Assembly (NCBI RefSeq): GCF_030936135.1 | Contig: NW_026776880.1 | Location: forward strand, 1-64,000 | Reading direction: 5' to 3' | From: Gavia stellata | Taxonomy: Eukaryota; Chordata; Aves; Gaviiformes; Gaviidae | DNA length: 64,000 nt | In this document: positions 11,767-22,500 of the stretch, in pieces | How positions within the stretch are numbered: the stretch's first letter is position 1 | Layout of the letters: each line of letters opens with the position of its first letter | Translations under genes and position numbers: made by a program | The notes under the pieces: model-generated | What the model saw: the letters and a program-made list of their open reading frames with translations, nothing else | The model's database searches: none | Told to the model about the DNA's origin: nothing

Positions 11767-13539
11767 CCCAGCCCCACTGGAGCGGGTGCGATACTGGACC
11801 TGACGGTCACCAATGCAATTGAGCTAATTGCTGACGTTAAGAGTGGAGGCAGCCTGGACTGCGGTGATCATGCACTGGTGGAGTTCACAGTCCTGAGGGA
11901 TGTGGGTCAGGCAAAGAGTAAAGTCAGGAGCTTGAATTTTAGGAAAGCAAACTTCCAGCTGTTCAAGGAGTGAGCCAATAGGAGCCCCTGGGAAACTGCC
12001 CTCAAGGGCAAGGGAGCAGGACAGAGCTGGCAGATCTTTAAGGACGCTTTCCAGAGAGTGCAAGAGCTCTCGATCTTCAGGTGTAAGAAATGAGGAAAGG
12101 AAGGCATGGCTGAGTTGAGACCGGCTGGTCAAACTAAAGGGCAAGAAGGAAATGCACAGGCAGTGGAAGCAGGGACAGGTATCCTGGGAAGAGTATAGGG
12201 ACGCTGCCCGGTTGTGCAGGGATGGGGTCAGGAAGGCCAAGGTGTGGCTGGAGCTGAACTTGGCCAGGGACACAGAGAATAGTACGAAGGGCTTCTACAG
12301 GTATGTCAGCCAGAAAAGGAAGGTCCAAGAAAGCGCACCCCCCTGATGAACACGACTGGGAAACTGGTAACAACACATGAGGAGAAGGCTGAGGTACTCA
12401 GCAACTGTTTTGCCTCAGTCTTCACGGGCAACTTCTCTTCCCACACCTCTCGAGTGGATGGACCGCAAGACAGGGACTGAGGGAGCAAAGTCGCTCCCAC
12501 TGTAAGGGAAGATCAGGTTTGTGACCCCCTGAGGAACCTGGACGTACATAAGTCTATGGGACCTGACGAGATGCATCCCGGAGTCCTGAGGGAATGGGCT
12601 GATGTAGTTGCCAAGCCACTCTCCATACTGTTTGAAAAGTCACGGCAGCCAGGTGAAGTCCCTGGTGACTGGGAAAAGGGAAACATTGCACCCGTTTTTA
12701 AAACGGACAGGAAGGAGGATGCTGGGAACGACTGACCTGTCAGCCTCACCTGTGTGCCTGGGAAGATCATGGAATAGATCCTCCTAGAAGCTATGCTAAG
12801 GCACATGGAGGGCAGGGAGGCGATTCGAGACAGCCAGCATGGCTTCACCAAGGGCAAGTCTTGCCTGACCAACTTAGTGGCCTTCTATGACGGAGTGACT
12901 ACAGCAGCGGACAAGGGAAGAGCTCCAGATGTCATCTACCTGGACTTCTGTAAGGCCTTTGACACAGTCCCCCACAACATCCTTCTCTCTGAATTGGACT
13001 GTCCGGTGGATGAGGAATTGGCTGGATGGTCACATCCAGAGGGCAGTGGTCAACAGCTCAATGTCCGGATGGAGATCAGTGACAAGCGGTGTCCCTGAGG
13101 GGTCCATACTGGGACCAGTGCAGTTTAATATCTTCATCAATGACATAGACAGTGGGATCAAGTGCACCCTCAGCAAGTTTACAGATGACACCAAGCTCAG
13201 TGGTGCAGATGACACGCCAGAGGGATGGGATGCCATTCAGAGGGACCTGGACAAGCTTGAGAAGTGGGTCCATGCGAATTTCATGAGGTTCAACAAGGCC
13301 AAGTGCAAGGTCCTGCACCTGTGTCGGGGCAATGCCCGGTATCAATACAGGCTGGGGGATGAATGGATTGAGAGCAGCCCTGCAGGGAAGGACTTGGGGG
13401 TACTGGTGGACGGAAAGCTCGACATGAGCTGGCAATGTGCGCTCACAGCCCAAAAGCCAGCTGTATCCTGGGCTAGATCAAAAGCAGCATGGCCAGCAGG
13501 TCAAGGGAGGTGATTCTGCCCATCCACTCTGCTCTCCAA

Positions 13540-15310
13540 AAGAGAAAAACCATCTTGGGTAGATTCCTTGGAGGAGTATGGGGCTGCTACCCTGGGTCTC
13601 AGGTCCCTAAAGCACACGTGAAAAAACTCCTGGAGATGCCTGGGAGTCGTCTTGGGCAGATCCTGGAGGAGAGAGTTTCACCCAAAGGACAAAAATATAC
13701 TCTGGGTGCTTCCTTCGAGGAGTCTGGAGCTGCTACCCAGGATCTCAGGTCCTTGAAGCAGTGGTCAGAAGACTCCAGAAATTGCTTTGGAGGAATCTGG
13801 GGTGGACCCGGAGGAGAGAACTTCCTCTAAAGAAGAAAAAACATCTCGTGAATCTTTGTTGGCAGAGTCTGGGGCTGCTACCTGGGATCTCACGTCACTA
13901 CATCAGAGGTCAAAAGACTCCAGGACATGCCTGGTAGCAGTCTCGGGTGGATCACAGAGGAGAGAGTTTCCTCCAAAAGAGGGAAAAACTTCTTGGGTAT
14001 CTTCCTTGGAGGAGTCTGGGACTGCTACGCGGGATTTCACATCACTAAATCAGATGTCAAAACACTCCAGGAGATGCCTGGGAGATCTCACGTCACTACA
14101 TCAGAGGTCAAAAGACTCCAGGACATGCCTGGTAGCAGTCTCGGGTGGATCACAGAGGAGAGAGTTTCCTCCAAAAGAGGGAAAAACTTCTTGGGTATCT
14201 TCCTTGGAGGAGTCTGGGACTGCTACGCGGGATTTCACATCACTAAATCAGATGTCAAAACACTCCAGGAGATGCCTGGGAGGAGTCTCGGGTGGATCCC
14301 AGAGGAAAGAGTTTCCTCCAAAGGAGAAAAATATACTTGGGAAGCTGCCTTGGAGGAGTCTGGGACTGCTACCGGGGAACTAATGTCCCTAAAGTATATC
14401 TCCAAACACTCTGGGATCTTCCTGAGAGGAGTCCTGGGTGGATCCCAGGGGAGAGATCTTCCTTTTAAAAGAGAAAAATCATCTCAGGAAGCTTCCTTGG
14501 AGGAGTCTGGGGATGCAACCTGGAATCACAGGTCCCTGAAGCAGAGGTCCAAAACACTCTGGGAGATGCCTGGGAGGAGTCCTCGGGTTTCATCCTGGTG
14601 GAGAGTGCTTCCTCCAAAAGAGGAAAAGCTTTTCGGGTAGCTTCCTAGGAGGAGTCTGGGACTGCTACCCGGGATCTCATGTCCCTGAAGCAGAGGTCAA
14701 AAAGGCTCTGGGGAGATGCCTGGGAGGAGTCTCGGGCAGATCCCTGAGGAGAGATCTTCCTTTAAAAGAGAAAAAATATTTTGTGAATTTTCCTTGGAGG
14801 AGTCTGGGGCTACTATGTGGAGTCTCAGGTCCATAAGAAGTGGTCAAAAGACTCAGGGACATGCCTTGGAGTAGTCTTGAGTGGATCCCAGAAGAGACGT
14901 GTTCCTCTAAAGGAGAAAAAACATCTCAGGTAGCCTCCTTGGAGGAGTCTGGGACTGCTACCTGGTATCTCAGGACCGTAAAGAAGAGGTCAGAAGACTC
15001 TGGGACATGCCTGGGAGGAGTCTCAGGCGTATCCCGGAGGAGAGATCTTCCTCTAAAGGAGGAAAAACATCTGAGGTAGCTTCCTTGGAGGAGTCTGGGG
15101 CTGCTACCTGGGATTCCACGTCCCTAAATCAGAAGTCAGAACTCTGTGGGAGATATTTGGGAGGAGTCTCAGGTGCATCCCAGAGGAGAGAGTTTCCTTT
15201 AAAGGAGAAAAGACATCTCGGGTAGCTTCCTTGGAGGAGTCTGGGGCTGCTACCTGGGATCTCATGTCCCTAAAGAAGAGGTCAAAAGACTCCGGGAGAT
15301 GCCTGGAGAA
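13540..15310. repeat. Satellite/minisatellite, about 146 bp per unit, about 12 units
   Basis: The anchor CCTTGGAGGAGTCTGG recurs at about 13566, 13712, 13854, 14004, 14202, 14348, 14495, 14644, 14792, 14937, 15083 and 15229. Spacing is 142-150 bp with a median of 146, apart from one 198-bp step. Each unit contains GGGATCTCAGGTCCCTAAAG, GACATGCCTGGGAGGAGTCT and a purine-rich AAAAGAGAAAAA segment. Units differ by a few to some tens of per cent. The open frames across the array come from few stop codons in the unit, and the unit length is not a multiple of three. Confidence 0.9.
13886..14281. repeat. Near-perfect 198-bp tandem duplication within the satellite
   Basis: The block starting GATCTCACGTCACTACATCA at 13886 is repeated from 14084 with essentially no differences, unlike the diverged neighbouring units. 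It therefore looks like a recent unequal-exchange step that does not follow the 146-bp unit. Confidence 0.85.
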
Positions 15311-18300
15311 CTCCTGAGGAGGAGGAGGATTATAATGAGTTCTGAGGAGAAGGAGAAGGGGGAGGAAGAGGAGAAGAACTCCTGAGGAGGAAGAAGAAGA
15401 GGAGGAGGAGGAGGACACCTGAGGGCATGGAGGGCTCCAGGAAAAAGGAGGAGAAGGACTCCTGAGGTGGAAGCAGAGGAGGAGGAAGAGAACGATGAGT
15501 AAGAGGATAACTCCTGAGGATGAGGAGGAGGATTTCTGAGGAGGAGTATGAAAGGGAAACTTGAAGACAAGGACTCCAATAGAGGAGGAGGAGGATGGGG
15601 AAGACTCCTTAAGAGGAGGAGGAGGACTCAAGAGGAAAAGGACTGTGGAGGAGGATGACAATGACGGCAACTCCATAGGAGGAGAAGGACTCGTGAGGAA
15701 GAGGACTCTAGAGGAGGAGGAAGAGGAGGACACCTGAGGAGAAGACCTCCTATAGATGAGATGGAGGAGGACACCATAGGAGGAGGAGGACTCATGAGGA
15801 AGGGGAAAAGGAGTCTAGAGGAGGAGGAGGAGGAAAACTCCTGAGGAGATGGAGGAGGAAGAGGAGGAGGACTCCTGAGGAGGAGAATCGAGACAAAGAA
15901 TTGAGTCCTGAGGAGTAGTAGGAGGAGGAGGACGACACCTCTAGAGTAGAAGGAGCACTCATGAGGATGAGGACTCCTGGGGAGCATAAGGCCAGCTGAG
16001 GAGGAAGAGGAGGTGGACTCCTGAGGAAGAAGAGAAGGAGTCCTCCTCTTGAGGAGGAGGTTTCCTTAGCAGGAAGAGGAGGACTCCTGAGGAAGAGAAA
16101 GAGAAGGAAGACTCCTGAAGAAGAGAAAGAGAAGGAAGACTCCTGAAGAGGAGTACTCCTGAGGAGGATGAGGACTCCTGAAGAGGAGAATTCTGTACAA
16201 GGAGTCCTGAGTAGGAGAAGGAGGACGATATCTGAGGAGGAGGAGGAATAAGAAGAGAATGACAAGGAAGAAGATAACTCCTGAGGATGAGGACGACTCC
16301 CAAGAAGGACAATCTAGAAAAGGAGGAGTCCTGAGTAGGAGCAGGAGGAAGGCTCCTGAGGAGGACGACTTCTATCGAGTAGAAGAAGCACTCATGAGGA
16401 CAAGCGGGAGGACTCCTGAGGATGATAAGGCCTCCTGAGGAGGAGGAGAACTCTTGAGGAGAAAGAAGGAGTGGACTCCTGAGGAGGACGAGGAGGAGGA
16501 TTCCTTAGGGGGAAGAGGTAAACACCTGAGGAGGGTGTGAAGGAGGACTTCAGAGGAGGAGGCGGCGGAGGAGGAGGAAGAGGAAGAGGACTCCTGAGGA
16601 GGAGGAAGATAAGGAGGAGTTCTGAGGAGGAGTACTCCTGAGGAAGAGCAGGACTCCTGAGGAGGAGAACTCTGAAGAAGGAGGCATCCTGTGTAGGAGG
16701 AGGAGGCCTGAGGAGGAGGAGAAGAAAGAGGAGGACTCCTGAGGAGGAAGAGAAGGAGAAGGACTCCTGAGGAAGTGAAGGAGGAATCCTGAGGAGGAGG
16801 AAGAGATGGACTCCTGAGGAGGAAGAGGTAGAGGAGGAGGACTCCTGAATAGGAGGAAGAGGAGGACTCGAGAAGAGGAGAACTCTGAAGGAGGAGGAGT
16901 CCTGAGGAGGAGAAGGAGGGGAAGTCCTGATGAAGAGGTGGAAAACTCCTGGACAGGAAGAGAACTTCTGAGGACTCCTGAGGAGGAGGAGGAAGAGAAG
17001 GAGGAGGACTCCTGAGGAGGAGGAGGAAGAGAAGGAGGAGGACTCCTGAAGAGCAGGACTTCGGAGTAGGTGGACGAGGAGGACGAGGACTCCTGAGGAG
17101 GAGAATTCTGTAGAAGAAGGAATCCTGAGTAGGAGAAGGAGGAGGATTCCTGAGGAGGAGGAGGAAGATGATGCCTTAGGAGAAGAAGGAGGAAGAGGAG
17201 GAGGACTCCTGAGGAGGAGAATTCTGTAGAAGAAGGAATCCTGAGTAGGAGAAGGAGGAGGATTCCTGAGGAGGAGGAGGAAGACGATGCCTTAGGAGAA
17301 GAAGGAGGAAGAGGAGGAGGACTCCTGAGGAGGAGAATCTAGACAAGAAGTGCTGAGGAGGAGGAAGGGTCCTGAGGAGGATGACTCGTATGGAGTAGAA
17401 GGAGCACACATGAGGATGAGCGGGAGCACTCCTGAGGAGGATGAGGAGAACTCTTGAGGAGAAAGAAGGAGTGGTCTCCTGAGGAGGAAGAGGAGGAGAA
17501 GGACTCCCGAGGAGGAAGAGGAGGAGAAGGACTCCTAGGAGTTGAAGGATGAATCCTGAGGAGCAGAAAGAGATGGTCTCCTGAGAAGGAAGAGGAGGAC
17601 TCCTGAGGAGAAGAACTCTTTTGAAGGAGGAGTCCTGAGGAGGAGAAAGAGGGGAAGTCCTGATGAAGAAGTGGGAAAATTCCTGAATAGGAAGAGAACT
17701 TCTGAGGAGGACATAGGACTCCTCCTGAAGAGGAGGAAGAGAAGGAGGAGGACTCCTGAAGAGGAGGACTTCTGAGTAGGTGAAGGAGGACTCCTGAGGA
17801 GGAGGAAGAGGAGGAGGACTCCTGAAGAGGAGTTCTCCTGAGGAGGACAAAGACTCCTGAGGAGAATTCTGTACAAGAAGGAGTCCTGAGTAGGAGAAGG
17901 GGGATTCCTGATGATGATGAGGAAGAAGACAACTCCTTAGGAGAAGAAGGAGGAAGAGGACGAGGACTCCTGAGGAGGACGAGGACTCCTGAGGAGAATT
18001 CTGTACAAGAAGGAGACCTGAGTAGGAGAAGGATGAGGATTCCTGAGGAAGAGGAGGAGGAGGAATAAGAATACTCCTTAGGAGAAGAAGGAGGAAGAGG
18101 AGGAGGACCATTGAGGAGGAGGAGGAGGAAGAGGAGGACCCCTGAGGTGGAGAACCTAGACAAAGAGAAGTCCTGAGTAGGAGGAGGAGAAAAGGGTCCT
18201 GAGGAGGACGACTCGTATAGAGCAGAAGGAGCACTCATGAGGACAAGCGGGAGGACTCCTGAGGAGGATAAGGTCTTCTGAGGAGGAGGAGGAGGAGGAG

Positions 18301-18975
18301 AACTTTTGAGGAGAAAGAGGGAGTGGACACCTGAGGAGGGCGTGGAGGAGAATTCCTTAGGGGGAAGAGGTAAAGTCCAGAGGAGGAGGTGAAGGAGGAC
18401 TTCTGAGGAGGAGGAGGTGGAGGAGGAAGAGGACTCCTGAGGGGGCGGAAGGTAAGGAGGAGTTCTGAGGAGGAGTACTCCTGAGGAAGAGCAGCACTCC
18501 TGAGGAGGAGAACTCTGAGGAAGGAGGCATCCTGTGTAGGAGGAGAAGTCCTGAAGAGGAGGACACCTGAGAAGGGGGAGGAGGAGGAAGAGAAGGAGGA
18601 CTCCTGAGGAGTTGAAGGAGGAATCCTGAGGAGGAGGAAGAGATGGACTCCTGAGGAAGAGGAGGACTCCTGAGGAGGACTCCTGTAGGTGGAAGAGAAG
18701 GACTCCTGAGAGGAACTCTGTTGAAGTCCTGAGGAGAAGTCCTGAGGAGGTGGAGGAGGGGAAGTCCTGATGAAGAGGTGGAGAACTCCTGAATGGGAAG
18801 AGAACTTCTGAGGAGGACATAGGAGGACTCCTGAGGAGGAGGACTGCTATAAAGGAGGAGGAGCAGGACTCCTGAGGAAGATGAGGACTCCTGAAGAGGA
18901 GGAGGAAGAGGAGGACTCCTGAGCACAAGGGCTTGTGAGGAGAAGTGGAAGAGGAGGAGGAGAGGGAGCAGGAGG
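15311..18975. repeat. Purine-rich GGA array with ACTCCTGAGGAG motif
   Basis: About 3.7 kb of plus-strand GAGGAGGAAGAGGA-like sequence is broken every 15-60 bp by the near-palindromic ACTCCTGAGGAG. Higher-order repeats are visible. A 116-bp tandem pair lies at about 17105-17336. A longer block with the anchor GCACTCATGAGGAC and AGCGGGAG recurs near 15950, 16390, 17405 and 18235. The purine strand is the plus strand throughout. Long minus-strand frames rich in Ser, Pro and Leu are a product of the repeat and are not called genes. Confidence 0.9.
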
Positions 18976-19470
18976 CATCCTGAGGAGGGGGAGGACTCTG
19001 GATAGTCACGCCGTCGATGATGCAGTCGTTACCCAGCGCTCCTCCAGTGACGGGTGGCAGCGGCAGAGCCGCGGCAGAGGCCGTGTCTCGGTGCCGGTCC
19101 CGCTGCCGCACACGGCCCCTCCTCCCGGCGCACTTCGCTCCGTGGCGGCGGGCAGCAGCCCCGCTGCAGCGTGTCCCTGCGGGAGCCCCCGCCCCGCAGC
19201 TCCCCGCCCCTCCGCCCCGCGGCCCGGCCCGGCTCCGTCCCCGTCCCCGTCCCCGTCCCCGTCCCCGTCCCCCCCGCCGCCCCGTTCTCCCCCGGCCCCG
19301 CTCCCCGCCGGGCCGCGCTGCCGGGGCTCCCCGCGGCGGGGGCGGAGCCGGCCTGAGCGGCGGCTCATGAATATTCAGCAGCTGCAGCTCGGGTTCAGAG
19401 CAGAACCGGGTCTGCGGAGGGAAGAGCTGCCGGGTCCCGCTGGGTGAGCCGCCGTGCCGGGCTGGAGCAG
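18976..19470. promoter_or_regulatory. CpG island 2 with (GTCCCC)n
   Basis: A GC- and CpG-rich block begins where the GGA array stops. It contains about six GTCCCC units at 19235-19272 and GC boxes. A donor-like CTGG/GTGAGC at 19443/19444 could end a plus-strand noncoding first exon. I see no protein-coding exon that clearly follows. Promoter function is inferred from composition only. Confidence 0.55.
19235..19272. repeat. (GTCCCC)n hexamer repeat
   Basis: About six uninterrupted copies. The complement is G4-rich (GGGGAC) and may form a quadruplex. Confidence 0.85.
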
Positions 19471-19975
19471 CACCGCAGTGCCGGCAGAGCTCTGGTCCCT
19501 GGCTGCCTCCTGCCCCGCAGCCCGGTCCCCCAGCAGCGTCCTCTCCCCTCTGCCAGCCTGCTTGCCCTGGGACTGAGCTTGGGCTCAACCTTTTGTTCCT
19601 CATTAGTGCGTCAGGGGTTTACCGGGGGTTTTGGTTTGTTTGCTTGCTTTTTTATCTGCCATGCTCTGTTAAAAAAAAAAAACAAAACCCCAAACCCAAA
19701 CCCTTACTGTAGCTCTTTGGATTTCTGGCATTAAATTAGGTGGTGTTTTATGGGCTGAACTAAAGGAAGTCTGTAGGATTTCTGCCCAGGAGTGAAGTGA
19801 CCAGAAAGGACTGTCCTGGTACGCTGCTGCCAGCCTTCAGTCTAGTGAAATGGCTGGTCGTGGTGTATGTTTGTTGCAAATACTCTGATTTTTAAATAAT
19901 CAAGATTTGATCATATAGAAAGGTTAAGTTTGATTAAAAAATAAAAGAATAAAATACAAAGGTATAAGTTAGGAT
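19471..19975. other. No gene seen
   Basis: The sequence falls quickly from GC-rich to AT-rich. It contains an A run followed by AACCCC/AAACCC-like repeats (about 19668-19704), which is low-complexity and not the vertebrate telomere repeat. Confidence 0.5.
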
Positions 19976-20782
19976 TGTTACGTTTGAAACAATAACCATA
20001 GGAACCTCACCAGGGAGTCGCTGTTCCGTATTAAGGACCTAATTGTAGCGAGATGGAACGATGAAGAATCGAATAGAGCAGTTTTGTCTGGGTCCTGTAA
20101 CAATGTGACCTGGCCAGTGATGCTGCTTGGAAAGTTCCTTACCTTTCCCACCTTGATTCGAATATCAAGAATGCCAATCAATAAATATTAATAGAAACAA
20201 CCATTGATTGTTTTAAGGATGGATATTGGTAGAATGGTATAATCCAGAGAGTGATTAATAAAAATTAAATTACATATATTCTGTATGAAGGTAACTAGAT
20301 ATGATTTATCTGTGATTTAATCATAAACTAACTGCTGAACAATGTAGCATTGTGAATAGGTAGGATTTGCTTGTCAAGAGAATGACAAATTGTAGGCCTT
20401 GTCGGTAAACCGAGGAAAACTTAGGAAGATGCCAAGAATGGAATTTTGCAACCAACCTGAGCATGCGCAAAGATGGGGTTCGACTAAAGGACACCATGAG
20501 GAAGACTATGGACGACCACCAGAGGACCTTGGACGACCACCTGTGTACCTGGAGGCGCATGCGTCACGAGCATTTACATATATTAATGAGTTCTCGGAAA
20601 TGGTATGAGTATGTTAATTGTTGCTTGGAAATGTGATGAATATGTATACTTTGATTGTATATAACTTTTGTAGCAGAGAAACTAAGCACGCACACGAGGT
20701 GGAGCGATCCCCTGTGCGTCCAGCGCAATAAAGAAGTGTCTGCTCACCCTCGTACAGTGTGTAGGTGAGGTTTTCTATTACA
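19976..20782 (+). mobile_element. Probable solo LTR (ERV), plus strand
   Basis: A block of about 807 bp begins TGTTACG and ends TATTACA, so it has TG and CA ends. Near its 3' end it has a TATA-like TATATAACTT (about 20659) and a poly(A) signal AATAAA (about 20728) within CGCAATAAAGAAGTGTCTGC, followed by a short U5-like tail. No internal retroviral coding sequence is next to it. A clear target duplication was not found, so the ends are approximate. It differs in sequence from the other LTRs in the window. Confidence 0.6.
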
Positions 20783-22190
20783 GATTTGTAACATGTTTAA
20801 CAGTCACGTAACCCAAATGCATGTTACATATACAAGTTTTGCCCTTGTTGCTGATCTGTCTGGGAGATAATTCTCAGGAGGTCATAAATGGTATGTTCTG
20901 CTGTGCTTTAAAATAACCTGTCGCCAGAAATGTCTTCCTTAGTGCCTGCGCAGAGCAAGAACCTCCAGAAGCGAGGGCATGCTGACCCTCGGGCAGCTTC
21001 AAAGCAACGAATACTTGTAAATAGGTTAAAAATCCAGTCCCCTGGTAGCAGTGTGTCTAAGTCCACCTCACTCTCCACATTACTCAGCACTCAGTCAAAA
21101 GTTTTTGTGGGTAGGGGTGGATGAAGTCGGTATACTCTAGAGGCAGGTGCTAAAACTGGCCAGGCAGTTTATCTAAATAAATCAAAATTTACCTTTGAAT
21201 GGAGTGGCATGCCTTTAGATGTGGGGGTGGGGTGTGTAGTGCTTTTTCCTTCCTTGGTCTGAGCACAGTGTTTCTGAGAGGTGTTTCCACCTGGGGGAGG
21301 GAAACTCATCCAACAGCCATCATCAGACTCAGGGCTTGTGGTCCTTGATGGAGGCCTAAGTGCTTGGGATAGCTTTAGTTGTGTGGTGCTTCTCATTCTG
21401 CTCCCAGCTTTTCCCATTAACGTTTGCTCTTTGGTTAATTTGTCTGTACAGTGTTTAGTAAACATTCTCCATTCAGAGCTCTGAGTCGTCCCCCCCCCCC
21501 TTTTTTTTTTTTTTTTTTTAAAGGCAGGTAAACTACATGTGCCTTTCTTTGAAACCCCATGAATAGCTCTGGAGTTTACCTTGGGGGCAGGGAAAATAGG
21601 GACCCTTTAGAGCAGAGAAGAGAATTTAATAGGGGAAGCACTTCAGTGATATGCTGCTTGTGAGGAGGAAAGTACCTGCTTCAACTTCTTTTGGTAGCTT
21701 CTGCATTGATTAGCAATGACTACTTAAAAGACTGACTACTTCAGCAAAAGAAGAAGAAATCACTTCTGATTTCTGTGTCTGACTGAAAGAACTAACCTGA
21801 ACATACAGAAAACTGATGTGAAGAGCCATTTTTGTCATGATTGGGTCATCAGTGGTGGCCTTTGTATAAATTGGATAATGAGGAGAAATGGCCCTTTAAT
21901 GGAACCTTGAATTAGAATACCTTGTTGCAATTGATGTTGGTTTTGAGGGGGAGCCGGTACCGCGTTTCCCGGATGGGGGGAAGCAGGGAAACGTCCCCGC
22001 GGCCTCCCCGGCTGGGGATGGAGCTGGAGCCCAAAAAAACCGCTGTGACGAGGCCCGAGCGCGGTGCTGCGTGGTGTGTGCCCCAACCAGCGCCCAAGGG
22101 GGCCCCTCCCGCCTCAGCGGTGCTTCTCGGAGGCAGCAGCCCCGCTGCTCAGAGTCACAGAGAAAGGGCAGACCCCGTCCTTGATTTTAT
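20783..22190. other. No gene seen; C/T run and GC-rich patch
   Basis: Mostly unremarkable AT-rich DNA. A poly(C) run followed by a poly(T) run lies at about 21490-21520. A GC-rich patch at about 21945-22170 ends just before the ERV fragment. No open frame is recognisable. Confidence 0.5.
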
Positions 22191-22196
22191 TTTCTC

Positions 22197-22500
22197 AAGA
22201 TGAAACCTATCAACCAAGCTTTAACACCTACGGATGATGGTTTTGTAACGGTAAGAGGAGCTACTGGCCAAAGTGAAAAGGGGTATTTTTTAAAAACCTC
22301 TTAAATTTAAATTGGGAAAAGAATTGGGCCTCAGAAATACCAGGAAAAGCGAAAAATGCCTCCCCAGTAATGGTCAGGCTCAAATCAGGGGCCCGGCCTG
22401 TAAGAATTAAGCAATATCCCCTCAGAACTGAAAGTAGGGAAGGAATCCGACCAGTAATCAACCGATTATCAAATAGAGTAAGAACAGAGGAGGGGATAGA
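22197..22500 (+). pseudogene. Short ERV protease/reverse transcriptase fossil
   Basis: Plus-strand frames here read as a piece of class I retroviral protease (GATGQSEKGYFLK) and the start of reverse transcriptase (PVMVRLKSGARPVRIKQYPL, then REGIRPVINRL), a hallmark of gamma-like pol. The fragment is about 300 bp, broken and without LTRs. It could come from the same or a related family as the ERV at 3.8-8.4 kb, whose own early pol is missing. The sequence alone does not prove this. Confidence 0.75.

Larger units (their letters stand above)
9390..13535 (+). mobile_element. CR1 LINE, plus strand, 5' and 3' truncated, with two insertions
   Basis: Three plus-strand pieces follow the order of one CR1. 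About 9390-9754 is the end of ORF1. 10346-10919 is the endonuclease part of ORF2. About 11767-13535 is the rest of ORF2, including reverse transcriptase. Between them lie a minus-strand CR1 fragment (9755-10345) and a minus-strand LTR (10920-11766). The reverse transcriptase has the [16 protein letters not shown] block near 12940 and FTDDTKL (family usual F/YADD) near 13175. The endonuclease AITETWW motif has a stop in place of the glutamate (TAA at 10492-10494). More stops and frame changes follow, so the copy is dead. The 3' UTR is missing, and the element stops at the edge of the 146-bp satellite. Confidence 0.85.

Noticed and set aside
9755-13535. Twin priming as the origin of the inverted CR1 pieces
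   Set aside because: The plus-strand CR1 continues on the far side of the minus fragment (ORF1 end at 9.4-9.75 kb), which does not fit a simple inverted 5' segment joined to a 3' segment. Nested insertion fits better, though the matching breakpoints remain unexplained.
13787-14640. Open frames of 198 and 237 codons in the 146-bp satellite
   Set aside because: The unit is not a multiple of three, so the frame rotates between units. The openness reflects few stops in the monomer, not selection for a protein.
13540-18975. CRISPR-like array
   Set aside because: Repeats are contiguous without unique spacers and the genome is a vertebrate one.
17339-19603. A 754-codon open frame on the minus strand, and a 352-codon one at 17176-18234
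   Set aside because: They run through the GGA array and island 2. The Ser/Pro/Leu-rich product follows directly from TCC/CTC repeats that lack stops, frames overlap, and there is no domain or splice context.
19668-19704. AAACCC-like run resembling telomere repeats
   Set aside because: It is short, irregular and not TTAGGG/CCCTAA. Ordinary low-complexity DNA.
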